DNA of 64,000 bases. Origin: Ampelomyces quisqualis. Taxonomy: Eukaryota > Ascomycota > Dothideomycetes > Pleosporales > Phaeosphaeriaceae. Both the position numbers and the translations under genes were made by a program. Shown piece after piece: positions 1-11,025 of the stretch (positions are counted from its first letter, which is position 1; the number at the start of each line of letters is the position of its first letter). The notes below the pieces were generated by a model. That model did no database searches, was not told the origin of the DNA, and was given only the letters and a program-made list of their open reading frames with translations. The DNA is taken from NCBI GenBank assembly GCA_018398575.1, contig JAGTXZ010000019.1:806001-870000 (forward strand), given 5' to 3'.

Positions 1-156
1 GTGCTGATTAAGATAGGGCTGCCTCGCTCTCTTCTGACGACCCCAGATCCCATGCGGCACTCGAACGAAAGCGTCTGGACGAATACGCTACATGTACAGA
101 ATAGTATGACACTTGCTTGTGAATTAAAAAGTGGCAAAGCTAATCTCTGCAGTGCC

Positions 157-1017
157 ATGGATGAATCGATAGACCTGTACTCTCGCGCGATCAATGCCAA
201 CTTCGCCTCTCACATCCTGCGGATTCTCCCACGAGAGATCCGAGACATGATATATCACCAGCTGGTGAATTCTGAGCGCCTGGTGTATGAGCCTTCCGGC
301 AGGAAGCGCATGGAAGATGTCATCGTGTCAATCCGTGCAGGCAAACCCTTCGAGAGCCGCAAAACATACCTTGCGCCGCTTCGCACAGTTGAGAGCTTTC
401 CTCATTTCTATAACCATGCATATATGGGGGTTGAATTCACGAGTGAGCTTTTCGAGACGGCCTATAGGTATCACACATTCGCCTTTGACCATCAAGCCGA
501 AGTACCGGCATTCCTTTCCAACTGCATGTTTGGCACCGGTCTCAACCCGGCTGCTCACGTCACCTCCCTCACTATTGGGATTACTCTAAATCGGTTGAGC
601 GTGTCAGCCATGAGGGAGTTTGAGTGGAACTCGTCCAGGTGGAAATATCCGTTGCGGCGTCACTTCCAGAAGGCAATCAAACCGCTAGATGTGCTCAAAA
701 AGATCTCACCGAAACGCGGACGCTCAGTCCAGTTGTCGAATCGGTGCGAAGAAAACGACTATAATCAGAAGTTCGAAGAAAAAGACTATAATCAGAAGTT
801 TGCCGAGGTACTCATGCCACTTATCTATAAGTTGAAGGAGAAAGGCTGGAAAGTCCTTTGCTGGGAACCTAAATTTGAGGGTCCTTGGAAAACCTTAACT
901 TTCGACAGTTCTCGCGATGCATGGGACGAGAAGATCAAGACGGACAGTGCCTTCGTAAGTCGGGACTATCCGCACAGCTCCAGTGTGAGCGCTAAAAACT
1001 ATACAGGCATCGGATGA
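157..1017 (+). CDS. 2EXR/F-box-like hypothetical protein
   Basis: Single-exon frame of 286 residues from the ATG at 157, which sits in a strong context (GCCATGG). The frame is open to the window edge, with other in-frame ATGs at 52 and 109, so the start is not certain. About 20 residues after the chosen start comes ILPREIRDMIYHQL, the signature of the 2EXR/F-box-like N-terminal motif common in large families of Pezizomycotina proteins of unknown function. The remainder has no recognisable catalytic motif. Residues near the middle contain a 9-residue tandem duplication (two DYNQKF units, nt 748-801). It converges on the P450 gene, with stops 348 bp apart. It is probably an adapter or effector-like protein of an expanded fungal family; no substrate can be inferred. 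Confidence 0.7.
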   Translation: MDESIDLYSRAINANFASHILRILPREIRDMIYHQLVNSERLVYEPSGRKRMEDVIVSIRAGKPFESRKTYLAPLRTVESFPHFYNHAYMGVEFTSELFETAYRYHTFAFDHQAEVPAFLSNCMFGTGLNPAAHVTSLTIGITLNRLSVSAMREFEWNSSRWKYPLRRHFQKAIKPLDVLKKISPKRGRSVQLSNRCEENDYNQKFEEKDYNQKFAEVLMPLIYKLKEKGWKVLCWEPKFEGPWKTLTFDSSRDAWDEKIKTDSAFVSRDYPHSSSVSAKNYTGIG

Positions 1018-1364
1018 TCTGGAGGGATGGACGAACTCGAAGTATCGACTTTCGAGGACATAATGCCCAGCAGAGTGAATTTGACCTTGGGAGTTTTGCG
1101 TGTCATGGAAGGTTATGATCGATGGTCAGACTGCACGACTGATCTCACTTGCTTGTGTACAGCTGCTGCCCTCTTTTCCCGAAGAACAGGGTGATTTGAA
1201 GCTCAGAGCTCGTCTCGGGGGCTCGGTTACCTGTCCTGGGTTCAATGGGGCATTCAAATTTTGAATTTGGGATCATGTATTCGAGCACAGCCGGACATGA
1301 GTGTGAGCAAGAGAGTTCAGCGCATCTTTCGCATGTGCTGTACGGCCACCGCAACCACGCGCCG
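1018..1364. other. Convergent intergenic region
   Basis: Shared 3' flank of the 2EXR-like gene and the P450. Short open frames on both strands show no family motif. No terminator or RNA gene is recognisable. Confidence 0.5.
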
Positions 1365-3054
1365 CTATGCGATAATTGGACTGTTTACCGTCCGCTCCCT
1401 CTTCTTGAAATTCATGTTCAATCCCTCTTGCTTCACAAACCACCTGTCAATGTTAGTTGACACTCTGTATGTCCAAGTCAAATTATGCGAGAATTACCAA
1501 CAGTGCTGCCTTGGATCTTCACTTCTATCCGCAAGCTCTGCATCAAAGCGCATGAGTATCGATGGGACAAGCTTCGTCATCTCAATCCAGCTTAGGTCTA
1601 TTCTGTGTCAGCGTATGTGTGCCAGACTAGCTCGAGCCCAACATACTTCTACCAAGGCACATCCGTGCGCCTGACCCAAAAGCGAAGAAGAAGCGGTCTG
1701 CAATGTTAGTCGCAGAACTTCCAGGGCGTCGTCGTACTTACCGAGCTGTCCTCGATCTCCCTCCAGCCATCTCTCCGGTCGAAACGTTTCGCAGTCATTG
1801 CCAAAGATCTCTTTCTGTCGATGTATAACCCACGGATTCGCGCCTATGATTGTCTACGTTCTTGGTAAGCGTGTATATACAGTACGTAAGAAAAACACTT
1901 ACGCCCCCAGGGAGATATACGCCTTCGATCTCAAAGCCATCCTCGGGTACGACTCTCGGCAAACTCATTCCGACGGCAGGATGCATCCGCAGCGCCTCAT
2001 AGATACATGCTTGGAGATAAGGCATCGCGAAGCCGGCCTCAAATGCCATATTCTTGCGCGCATCCAGCCCTTTCTTCTGTACCGTCTCTTCGATCTCCTC
2101 CAGCAACCTCTGCTTACATTGTGGGTACTTGCAAATATTATACATTACCGCGCCGATCGATATGCCTGTTGTGTCGCTACCAGCAAAGATGTTGCTGGAC
2201 ACCATCGAGAGAACACTATTGTTATCAAACTCCTGCGGCTTCGCTTCCTTGACCGCAAACAGTGACGTCAAGATATCGTTACGCTCACTCTTCCGACCCT
2301 TTCTTGCTTCGCACTCTTTTGCTGCAAACTGTCGCAAGCTCCCATTCCTATTGTTTACCCCCAGCCAGTTCCCAATGACCGGCATCAAACGATCATGCCA
2401 CCAGTACAACCACGGAACTTGACCAATCCACGCCGCACTCACCAGCGCTTCATCAATCGCTTTGAAACTCCCATCATCTTTGCCCGCAGCCAGAAAACCG
2501 AAAGGCTTGGAAAATGTGACTTCGCCAATGACATCGAACGCGAACAACTGCGCCCACTTCGACATATCCACAGAACTTCCATCGCTTGTAACAGTCCCGA
2601 GCCTGTCGATAAACAACGAAATCGCCGTATTAACACCCCCTTCCGACTTCTTCAAGTGATCTAGACTATAAATCGAACTAATCAGTCTCCGATGCTGCCC
2701 ATGAACCTTCTCGTCTCGTCCGCCAAACAGGTCGAACTTTCGGTGTCCCTGCCAGACAGAATACCAATCGCTTTTGCGAAACTTTGTGCCCGCGCCGTAA
2801 ATGGTTTTGATGGCTGTGGGGTCGGAGATGCTGACTTCGTTGGGCGCGGTGCGCACGAGTTTGCCGTGCTTCTTATGCAGGGCAATCATGGTTGTGTGCA
2901 TGTCGCCTGCGATGGAGTGTTGGACCATCCATAGTCTGGAGAAGCGCGCGGATAGGGGGCCGGGGATGCGTGAGAGAGGGTCCAAGAGAAAGGTGCGCGC
3001 GATGTAAATCGCGAAGAGGGCGATTGCAATAGAGATGATGGTGGTGGTGTCCAT
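1365..3054 (-). CDS. Cytochrome P450 monooxygenase (pisatin-demethylase-like)
   Basis: Five exons: 3054-1903, 1853-1742, 1697-1647, 1597-1498, 1443-1365. Introns are 44-54 bp, all GT-AG and phase-consistent, giving 497 residues, a normal length for a microsomal P450. The protein opens with a hydrophobic anchor (residues 5-24) and the proline hinge RIPGPL. It has the I-helix oxygen-binding motif AGSDTTG (291-297), the K-helix EALR (353-356), the FRPERW region and the heme loop FGSGARMCLG with Cys435 as the thiolate ligand. All catalytic elements are intact, so a functional ER-bound haem monooxygenase is likely. The intron before the heme region leaves TIIGANPWVIHR as a clean family-like join. 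The sequence resembles the benzoate/pisatin-demethylase type of fungal P450; the substrate cannot be told. The methyltransferase gene lies 241 bp upstream on the same strand. Confidence 0.93.
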
Positions 3055-3295
3055 ATCATGAGACACAAAGTGATGAAATTATCGATTTTTTTTTTGGCTT
3101 TTCTTGCCATCTTGAATGTAGTTATAGCTGTTAGCTTAGGTTGTAAGAGCGCACGTCATTTGAAGTGGTTAGTTTCGGCCGAGGAGCATTTCTACCCCGC
3201 CTTGGCGATCCGGATCGTGGAGGCGGCAAAAAGCATTCATCATACACAGGTTGTCTGAGGTCAATTCCTCGAGGAAGTTTTCATATAGCAAACTT

Positions 3296-4715
3296 TCACT
3301 GTTTTGTCGCTACCCATACCTGCGCAACGTACGCATTTAGGGTCAAAGCCTTATTGTTGAACCCATATTCCGACTCTGTGCTCCTCACTTTCTTGTCCTT
3401 GAACGTCAAGTCCCCGCAATTGTCGCCAATGTTCTCGAAGGCAAATCCCATATCTTCAACAACCGCAACAATTTCGTCCAAGCTCAGCTGAACGAAGGGT
3501 GCGGTCCCGTAGAGCAAGGGTCCAAAGTTCATCCATTTTCCACCAGACTTGAGCAGGAACTGGATGGTCTCGAAATACGACATGAGGTTCCGGGCCGTGT
3601 CAATAAAGTAGTGTGTGACAATGACATCGTAATAATCGCCCTGGTCATTGAAGGCATTGTTGAAGTCGCCTTCGACCAACAAGACCGTAGGATTCGGGGC
3701 AACGTTTGGCGCCGTAACTTTGCGAAGCATATCACTCGTGGAGACGTGATGAGACATTCCGTCAATGAAGGGATAAATCGCAAATGAATTCGGTGTTGTG
3801 CTGTTCTCTAGGAAGCGGTATGCGATGTTCATGTACATGGACCACTCGTTTATCGTGACTTCGAAATCTACTTCATATTAGCGTATGCGTGTCGCAGATG
3901 AAGGTTGAGCTTACCACCAAGCTTGGCCACCTCGTGACTCAAGCGTCCCAGTCCGGAGCCTGGCAGAAGCACTTTAAAAGGCTTACCGTCTGTTCGTCTT
4001 GTGTTGAGGGCTGATAGCGTGCTGAGTATACACGGAAAAGCATCGTTGCGCTCTTTTGACCCGTCATCCGCCCAGTCTCGCACATAATGCTTCAAAGTCT
4101 GACTGACGCTAATCCTATCGGGAGCACGGCCGCTCTTCTCCGCCTCCGTGATATGTTCATCCAGCTCCTGCTGTGTGATCCCGTAGAACTGCATCGCATT
4201 CGACACAATACTCCTGCACACCATCAGATTTTCGTATATCAGTTCTTCAACATCGTAAAGCTTCTGTTTGTAGTTCACCACTTTCTCCAGTGTCTGTGCT
4301 TTGTTAGATTTGGTACGCTATGGGTAGCCAGCGGGCTTGCCTTTTTCTGCTGCTTGCCTACGTTCTTGTACAATCCCCTCCATCTATCCAGCTCGGACAT
4401 ATTACTATCGCGATACTTCGTGTAAGCGGTCAATGCCTCCAGAAGTCGATATCGGGGATGGCTCGATCCCCACTTGCCATTCTTCCGCTCCATGCGCTTC
4501 ATCAAATGAGCCTTTTCATGACGATGTCGAGGCGATTGAGCTGCGTTGCTCGGGGGCATCACGCCCATCTGCATCGGGTTTTGGGCAACTGACAGACCAT
4601 CCTGGACGTGGAATGGCTCCAAGGTTTGAGCAAGATCCTCAGAAGTTAGGGATGGGCTGTCATCCGCTGCCTGGACAATTGTGCAGGCACCTGCGAGCAC
4701 CCAGAATAGTTTCAT
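3296..4715 (-). CDS. N2227 / carnosine N-methyltransferase-family protein with signal peptide
   Basis: Three exons: 4715-4362, 4317-3915, 3867-3296, with introns of 44 and 47 bp, giving 442 residues. The C-terminal two thirds carry SAM-binding VLLPGSGLGRL (about 234-244), INEWSMYMN (about 258-266), LLVEGDFN (about 315-322) and THYFIDTARN. These match the N2227 family, to which carnosine N-methyltransferase (SAM-dependent methylation of the carnosine imidazole) belongs. The join at the second intron restores AKLGDFEVT, supporting the model. Unusually, the protein begins MKLFWVLAGACTIVQA, a good signal peptide, followed by about 70 low-complexity residues, so it may enter the secretory pathway. 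It lies on the same strand as the P450 just downstream; shared metabolism is possible but unproven. The fungal substrate is unknown. Confidence 0.88.
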
Positions 4716-5960
4716 GTCGGCTGCCTACCGGTGGCCTTTGCTCTAATTTGTCTTTGAAGTAGAAGAATTGGGGTAGGTGATTCGACCTTGTGCGATTGAG
4801 CACCATGATGTCTGCCAAGCAGCCGTTACAATATGATGCTTGGTCAGAAAAGCAACTGTGACTTTGCGATACAAACCGTAGGTGATTATGGCAACAATTC
4901 GAAGAATTGTGTGAACCTGTTCAAGGGTATGCTAGAGCTGCATTGTGCTGGTCGTCTTTCTTCTCATGTGGACGCGAAACTAGGTAGTACTTCGCGCAAT
5001 CCTGTGCCGATACGAACACCGCTCGATATAGCAATGAAGAAATTGGGAGATTCATTTCGAGTTCTTTTTCGTTGCACAGTCTGCCACAGCATTTGCTCGC
5101 ACCTTTCGAGAATGTTCGGAGCTCCGTTATCTGTTTCTCATGCGGCACCGATGGAGACGAGGTATACACGGCCAGTGTAATCATGGGAGACTGGCTGCCG
5201 AAAGCAACAGAGCGGAGGTGTTACTATGTGGACTAATGTTATGATGGGGATCGTGGAAGGAACCTGTGGTGTAGAAGTTTGGCGTGTGACAAAGCGCAAT
5301 ACGCGCCAACCAGGTTGGGACGAATGCTTTGTCATCGTCGCAACGTAACTACCTGCGACCAAAAGGCTCCCTTCAGCTTCCAACACTCCAAACGTTCGCC
5401 ACCATCAGCCAGGGTAATTGTCGCCCCGCCATCTGTCGTACTGCATGGAAAACATACCAATAAGCTCCTGTACCGTCCCAGGTCGATTGGCGTTGTCGCA
5501 ACCAGCTCCAACCGATTGTGTCCCACAGGCGCCAAAGCTTTGCGTTCGTGTGTCATCTTAACATGTAGGCGCATGCCCGATCTCTGGGAGCCGTAATTCC
5601 TTTGCAATCATGATCTATGACTTGCATGCAGCTCTTTCGCCCGGATGTAATGTTTGAACTTCTTATATGGAATCGAGGCAGGATCCTTTTCTCTATTTCT
5701 TTCACACTCGGATCAAATACTTCTCACCCTCTCAACATCGGCAATCCTTCTATCATCAACAACTTTCGATGTTCTCTCCAACAACTGTGGACATATTCTT
5801 TGTCATTCTAGCCCCAAGGTTACCATACTGTATTTACATTGTCTATGAGAGGCGGGAGTCAGTCTATCTACTTCACAAATAAGGCATTGTGAGTCTAGCG
5901 CTAGGCGACAGTAAGATTTCGCTGACCCCTTCAGAGCCCACCGTAGATGGGTGAAACTGG
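4716..5960. other. Long intergenic region, possible minus-strand gene relic
   Basis: About 1.2 kb without a supported gene. On the minus strand, frames at 5607-5332, 5386-5138 and 5184-4921 overlap end to end in shifting frames, which could be a decayed small gene, but I recognise no family and no clean intron set joins them. The plus-strand frames look accidental. Confidence 0.4.
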
Positions 5961-6517
5961 CGGACTGGCCACCTTTTGGTTCTCGATGCCGCACTAAAGA
6001 GACTACCGGGTGATGCGAATTGTTCGAAAAGCACCCAGAGAGCAAAGTCTTCCTTATCGATTTGTGGCCGATTTACGCTCCATTCCTGCTGACCTGGGAT
6101 GCTGAAGCCTCCAATCAGGCCCTAGTCACGTACAACTTGGCCAAATCCAGAGGTTATGCTGGTGACTTCGCACGGATCGTTGATGGAGAGAGTATGATTA
6201 GTATGAGCCACGTGACTTGGAAGCCTCCGAGAGCTCTGTCCAATCCAGGATTCAGTGGCGCAAATTTTATTCGGTTTGTCCCGACTTTCGTCAAGTCCGT
6301 TGACGCTTTTTGTGAGCTCCTGCGCGAGAGAGCTCATGCGCATTACTTCTCGCTTCCCGAGCTGACATCACGGTTGACGATGGACATAATCAGGAAGGTC
6401 ACTCTAGACACCAATCTCGATTGCATCGAGACCGCAAAAGTGGCGTGCAATTGCTTCGGCTCTGGTTCCCTAGTCTCCGTCACCGTCATTTCCAGCGAGA
6501 CAATTTTGAAAGCCTGA
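5961..6517 (+). pseudogene. Cytochrome P450 fragment (stcB-like N-terminal half), frameshifted
   Basis: Two plus-strand frames together read as the N-terminal part of a sterigmatocystin-type P450. The first (from 5967) encodes GHLLVLDAALKRLPGDAN. After a frame change near 6015-6022 the second continues EKHPESKVFLIDLWPIYAPF and later SNPGFSGANFIRFVPTFVKS, CELLRERA and RLTMDIIRKVTLDTNL, the C-helix to F-helix region of this P450 group. The larger frame has no ATG, has an in-frame TGA at 6011-6013 and stops at 6517. There is no I-helix, ExxR or Cys heme loop downstream in any frame. It is therefore a truncated, frameshifted relic. It is unrelated in detail to the intact P450 at 1365-3054. Confidence 0.8.
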
Positions 6518-7204
6518 ACAGTGCCCCGACTGTGAATCTGCGCTGTTTTACCACTGAAGGAGTGGGGAAGAATTTGGACGGGGCTCTAATCATTCGTGAA
6601 GCGCCACAGTGATTAGATATCGACTGAGTCCAACTTTGACTTCATGATAGCTTCGACTTCGGCGTGTATCTGAAGGAATATGGCGAGGATAGCTGGGGGG
6701 GTGTATTTTGCGATCGCGGTGGAGTTGTACTTTTTCTTCCTGTCTGGAAATCGATCAAAATGCTCAGCCACAACGCGAACAGGAACACGTTCACAGACCA
6801 TCAGGCGCAATTATTTGGGTAGTTTGAGGAACAGGAATGGCATTTCCTCATTTACAACCATAGAAGCTGGCAGTGTGTATCCGGAGGAGTTGTTGGGCGC
6901 CAAATGGGAGGATGTGATCCCCATCGTGGGCTGGGCAAAGGTAGGCGTTGTAGCGGAGTGGAGAGAATCGCGTCGACCGTTAAGAGATCAGAGAGTAGAG
7001 ATTCTGAAGTTCGAAGAACGCGCTGAAACATTTCACACTGAGCTCGGCAGCCTGACGCGTCACCTGCATTCAACGGCGCGCTCGCTTACTCAATCACCAC
7101 GAACGCGCAAACAGTAGCGCAAACAACAATCGTAAACTAGCGTCGCCACCTCCGCTAAGCCGACAACATTGTCTTTCGAGGCTCAATCCGACCCATCTCC
7201 ACCC
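6518..7204. other. Intergenic region after the P450 relic
   Basis: The position where the missing C-terminal half of the P450 would lie. A 145-codon plus-strand frame (6680-7117) and a 65-codon minus-strand frame (6613-6810) are open but show no P450 or other motif. The last ~100 bp are probably the promoter and 5' UTR of the next gene. Confidence 0.4.
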
Positions 7205-8860
7205 ATGGCCCGCCTAAGTGTCGAGCACTATCGTGCCAGCGCCACCATGACCCCAGAACAGGTACGCAAGTCGAGTCGCTTCCGCGACATGTTCAAGTCA
7301 CGGTCTAGCATGAGTCCATCTACAGGCACTTCTATGACAAAGTTACCATTGGAGTCAAGCATCGCGTCACCACCCGTGTCACCCACGTCACCTACCGTGA
7401 AGCCTGGTTTCGATACAGTGGGTCTGTTGCCGAGTGAGCGCATCCCGTTCGTGGATGCCAAGACTGAGTTGGAGAATAACAGTGGTACCCATGTTGCGGA
7501 GGTACTTGGAGAGCAGGAGCAGGAGCTGAAGGGCGTCGGCGTTCCGCACAACGTGGATACAGCTCTCGATGCTGCGAACGTGAGTCGCATCGACATGACT
7601 GGCAAGAAGGCACCGGAACACGAGCGCGCGGAAGAAGCCAATGTCATTGCCGAAGCTTTCGGCGACGCGATAGCCGAGCATCAAGCTGAGGTTGCCGAGC
7701 CTTCGCAGGATGTCACACCGCAGCGCAGCTCAACTCCAGGTGTTCTTGAAGAGAAGTCGAGTCCGCGCGTTTTGCGGCGCTCCAAAAGTCGCCAGAATCT
7801 TAGCATATCCGGCTCCGACAATCCGTTTTCAGGAGACAACAGTGAGCGCGAATTTCTTCTCATCATTGTATTTGTCTGAGTTCTAATCTTGCTATAGCCA
7901 GTCACAGTGCAGCCCGAACGGAAGAGATCAGGAACAACCACATGCATTCGATCGATCCACCGCAACCTGGACATGTACGCTTCTTTGACATCAAAGATCC
8001 TGACGGTACACATTCACTGTGATCCTCGACGCTGAACTGCTCTTGACTAACACCTGACCAGTCAGCCGCGACTACATGGTCGATTCTAGCGAAGACGAGG
8101 AAGCTGAAAATTCTATCGCGAACTCGAAGAAGTTTCCGAAACTTGCGCCAACTTCAGTCTTCACGTTTCCGGGCCCAGACCCGCGCTCAGAAGGTAATTT
8201 CAGCTGAGAAAGCCGTGGGGTCACACAGCTAACTGAAACTCTGCAATAGAAGATACATTGTTGGATGAGCAGGCCGATGATCATTCAGTTTCTGCGGAGC
8301 ACTCACAGCGCTACGTACCGGGAGACGATGTGTTTCACAAATTGCAGGTGCCGACCACGAAGTCCCTTTTCACAGGTCGCCCTACGAGGAGCCTGCTCGG
8401 AGTGGATCCTGCACCAACGCGTATCGCTGTCCAGATCAACATCACGGGAAGCTTCCTAGCGTCCAACACCACTGCCGGTTCGACTGGTCGCAAGCCAGCC
8501 TTTGGCGGACCCAAGTCCATTGCGTCTTTCGCGCTGCCAAACGATCTTCGGGGCTGCGCTCTACAGCTCGCTGTCATCATCGTGTACTTCTCCATCGCGA
8601 CTTACATGCTCAAGATCGGAGTAGTCGGTTGTGTTGTTGTGCTCTTTGTTCTGAAGGTCTACGGCTTTGCAGTGACTGAGCTTGGGTGGGAGGGCGACTC
8701 CACGGACATTCTCATTGCGCCAATGGACTTCTTGGAAGATCTAGTGATTGATTGGGGCTGCAGGGCGGCTTCGAAGATAACTCAGGTTGTGGCAAAGTCG
8801 CTGGTGGAGGCCTTACAGAGCGTTGCGGATGAAGTCAAGGTTGAAGCCAGTACTGAGTGA
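7205..8860 (+). CDS. Hypothetical protein with C-terminal transmembrane segments
   Basis: Four exons: 7205-7841, 7898-8005, 8062-8193, 8250-8860. Three introns of 56 bp have GT-AG ends, and phase 1 is kept at every join, giving 495 residues. I chose the ATG at 7205 because the frame has no other ATG upstream. The first 300 residues are Ser/Pro/Thr-rich and look disordered. Near residue 400 are two adjacent hydrophobic stretches (LQLAVIIVYFSIATYML and GVVGCVVVLFVLKVYGF), consistent with a membrane hairpin, followed by an amphipathic tail. No known family is recognised; similar disordered plus TM layouts are common in Pleosporales hypothetical proteins. It could be an ER or nuclear-envelope membrane protein, but that is a guess. 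The 9273-9779 gene downstream on the same strand has a comparable layout. Confidence 0.82.
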
Positions 8861-9272
8861 GATATCAAAGTATCAAAGCCTGAGAGACAACCAGGGCTCC
8901 TCATCGTCATGGAAGTGTTAGGAGGATCGTGGAGGTCTATTTGAGCAAGACAAGAGGCTGCTTCAAGGTGCTTGTTTGGGTCTGAGCGTGGTCTCAGCCG
9001 ACTTTGATCTTGGTACCAAAAGTGAATTGCTGAGACAAACAATCCCGCATCCGAGACATTGTGAGATCTTTTTCTCTTTTTTAGCCAACATCCACACACC
9101 GAAAGTTGCACACCTACTCTCTTCTTGTGTTCTCACCTACCAACCACAACTGCCATCATAATGCCGCATTTCAGATTTCTGAACTTCCTCTCCTCTGGCG
9201 CCAGCCCTCAGCCCTCAGCCCTCAGCGTGGAACACATCGGCTCAAGCAGACTACCACAAACCGTGCAACTTT
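8861..9272. other. Intergenic region with upstream ATG frame
   Basis: Mostly 3' and 5' flank. An ATG at 9161 opens a 75-codon frame that overlaps the next gene out of frame and stops at 9388. It is either an upstream ORF or the true first exon of that gene joined in a way I could not find. Confidence 0.4.
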
Positions 9273-9779
9273 ATGCCCCAAGCTGCCGCACCGCGCGTCG
9301 TAATATCTGGCACACGTCGTTCACCCAGCGCAGATGTAGATCGCCGCGCGCAACGTCTACTACGTACCAACTCTTTGAGTCAGGGTAAATCTCACCAAAA
9401 CATGCGTTGTTTCATTGGACTAAGTGATACAGTAGACTATCGTAGCAACATGGAAGACTCCGAAGATGAGCATGCAGATCACCACACCCAAACGCCTACA
9501 ACCGAGCCATGGCTGTCGTCAGCTCGCAATGTCATACCAAACGTGTCACGCACCAGCATATTTGAACAACGACGGCCAGAAATCATCGCGCTTGTCATTC
9601 TGTCACTCTTGTCCGTGTGCGCAATCACCTTCCAGGTAGACTGCGTACTCTACGCAATGTCGTGTGTTCTACACATGGTCACTCGAGCACTGGCCACAGT
9701 AATTGGTAGTATGGGCTGGGTCGCCGGTCGGCTCTGCGCGTGGTTCATGGCGGGGTTTACACGAGGATACTACGTTTGA
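9273..9779 (+). CDS. Small hypothetical membrane protein
   Basis: Frame of 168 codons from the ATG at 9273. A perfect candidate intron lies inside it (9385-9432, 48 bp, GTAAAT to GATACAG with a CTAAG-like branch site). Because it is a multiple of three without a stop, both spliced (152 residues) and unspliced (168 residues) products keep frame. The N-terminal half is Arg/Ser-rich, then comes an acidic stretch (MEDSEDEHADHH). The C-terminal third holds the hydrophobic segment IIALVILSLLSVCAITF and a second, weaker one. No family is recognised. The out-of-frame ATG at 9161 makes the start uncertain. The similar layout of the preceding gene suggests a membrane-linked disordered protein. Confidence 0.6.
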   Translation: MPQAAAPRVVISGTRRSPSADVDRRAQRLLRTNSLSQGKSHQNMRCFIGLSDTVDYRSNMEDSEDEHADHHTQTPTTEPWLSSARNVIPNVSRTSIFEQRRPEIIALVILSLLSVCAITFQVDCVLYAMSCVLHMVTRALATVIGSMGWVAGRLCAWFMAGFTRGYYV

Positions 9780-11025
9780 TGAAGCGGATCATAGCGCGCG
9801 GCGCTTAGGCGTGTACACCGTTTGCCTGGAAGGCAGGAAAAAGACTTTGTGAATGGAGTTTTCTATGAATGGGATAGGAGGTTTCGACTTGCTGTATGAT
9901 ACTGAGTTGCTTGGAGGCCGCGTCAGTGCATGGGTGGTTCGTCAGTGCTGCCTAAAATTTTCGAAAATTTTCGCAATCATGTATCCGCCACAGTACCAAG
10001 ACCATGACTATGATCTGCGCAGCAAGCTGAGAAGGTATGGCGTTTTAGAGTGTCCCCTGTCTAGTATGTCTGTCTTCCTTATCACCCCAAGGATACACCA
10101 CAAGCATTTGGGAGGGGTCCGAAAAATTTCTTGAACACGGCCCGAAACTCTGAAACTTGATTAGCTTAAACGCTCGCCTGACTGTTTGATGTTGAGACTG
10201 AACGTTTTGGCTGTTCCGCATTTTGGCATTTCCGCCCTCTACCCTCGCCGCGACACTTTTGTATGATGCATCCCGGGCGCATCACTGCTCTGAGCTCTCG
10301 CAGCTCTTTTCTTCCAACACACCTCACGCCATGGAGTCCGGTTACCGCCACACTCATGGTTTCCACACCCCACGGCCATATACATGACTGTTTTGACCGC
10401 TTGTAGGAAATTTCATGTCCACATGATCAATCCAGCAAGATTCTCTCTCACTCCAGGCCGCGACTGCATCGCCAAATCATACTTCACGCCTGGATTTTCG
10501 GAAGTTATCGATCTCGGGGCCGTAACTGAACTCGAATTTGGCGCCTTACTATGATGATACGCGCATGGTAACGCAGACGCTCATGATCAATGGCCAGGAG
10601 AGGGTAGTGTATGGAAGTGATAGGTCACATACGTCCAACGATTAGGGGAATGCGGCTGTGAGTGGATGACTGAATGCAGCGGAGTAAAAGAAAATTAACG
10701 ACAAGGCGAACTTGGAATCGTATCAAGAGTGCGCAGAGAGTAAGGCAGAGATTCAAAGGTTACTTGTGGATAATCCGCCGAGACTGTGGGGATGGGATGA
10801 CTGCTATTCGTGAACAATTTCCGTTGTCTGGGTTCATCAAAACTATGGGCCATTTCATTGTATGCTATGATTATGAATTCATCAAACGCTTTCGCACCAA
10901 TCCTAACCTTGACCCAGAATTTTCATACGCCTTATGCGAAGGTCACCGCATTCTTCTAGCTACGAGCAAAGTGAGATGGTGAACACGTGAGGTGGCCTAT
11001 GGCTCCTTCCAGGCTATACACACAT
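9780..11025. other. Intergenic region (about 1.25 kb)
   Basis: No supported gene. Frames at 9853-10134 and 10674-10982 on the plus strand lack motifs and splice context. No tRNA-like A and B boxes were seen. Confidence 0.45.

Noticed and set aside
1261..1674. 137-codon plus-strand frame
   Set aside because: Antisense to the 3' exons of the P450, whose splice joins and heme motif are clear.
10674..10982. 102-codon plus-strand frame
   Set aside because: No motif, no good start context, in an otherwise empty intergenic region.
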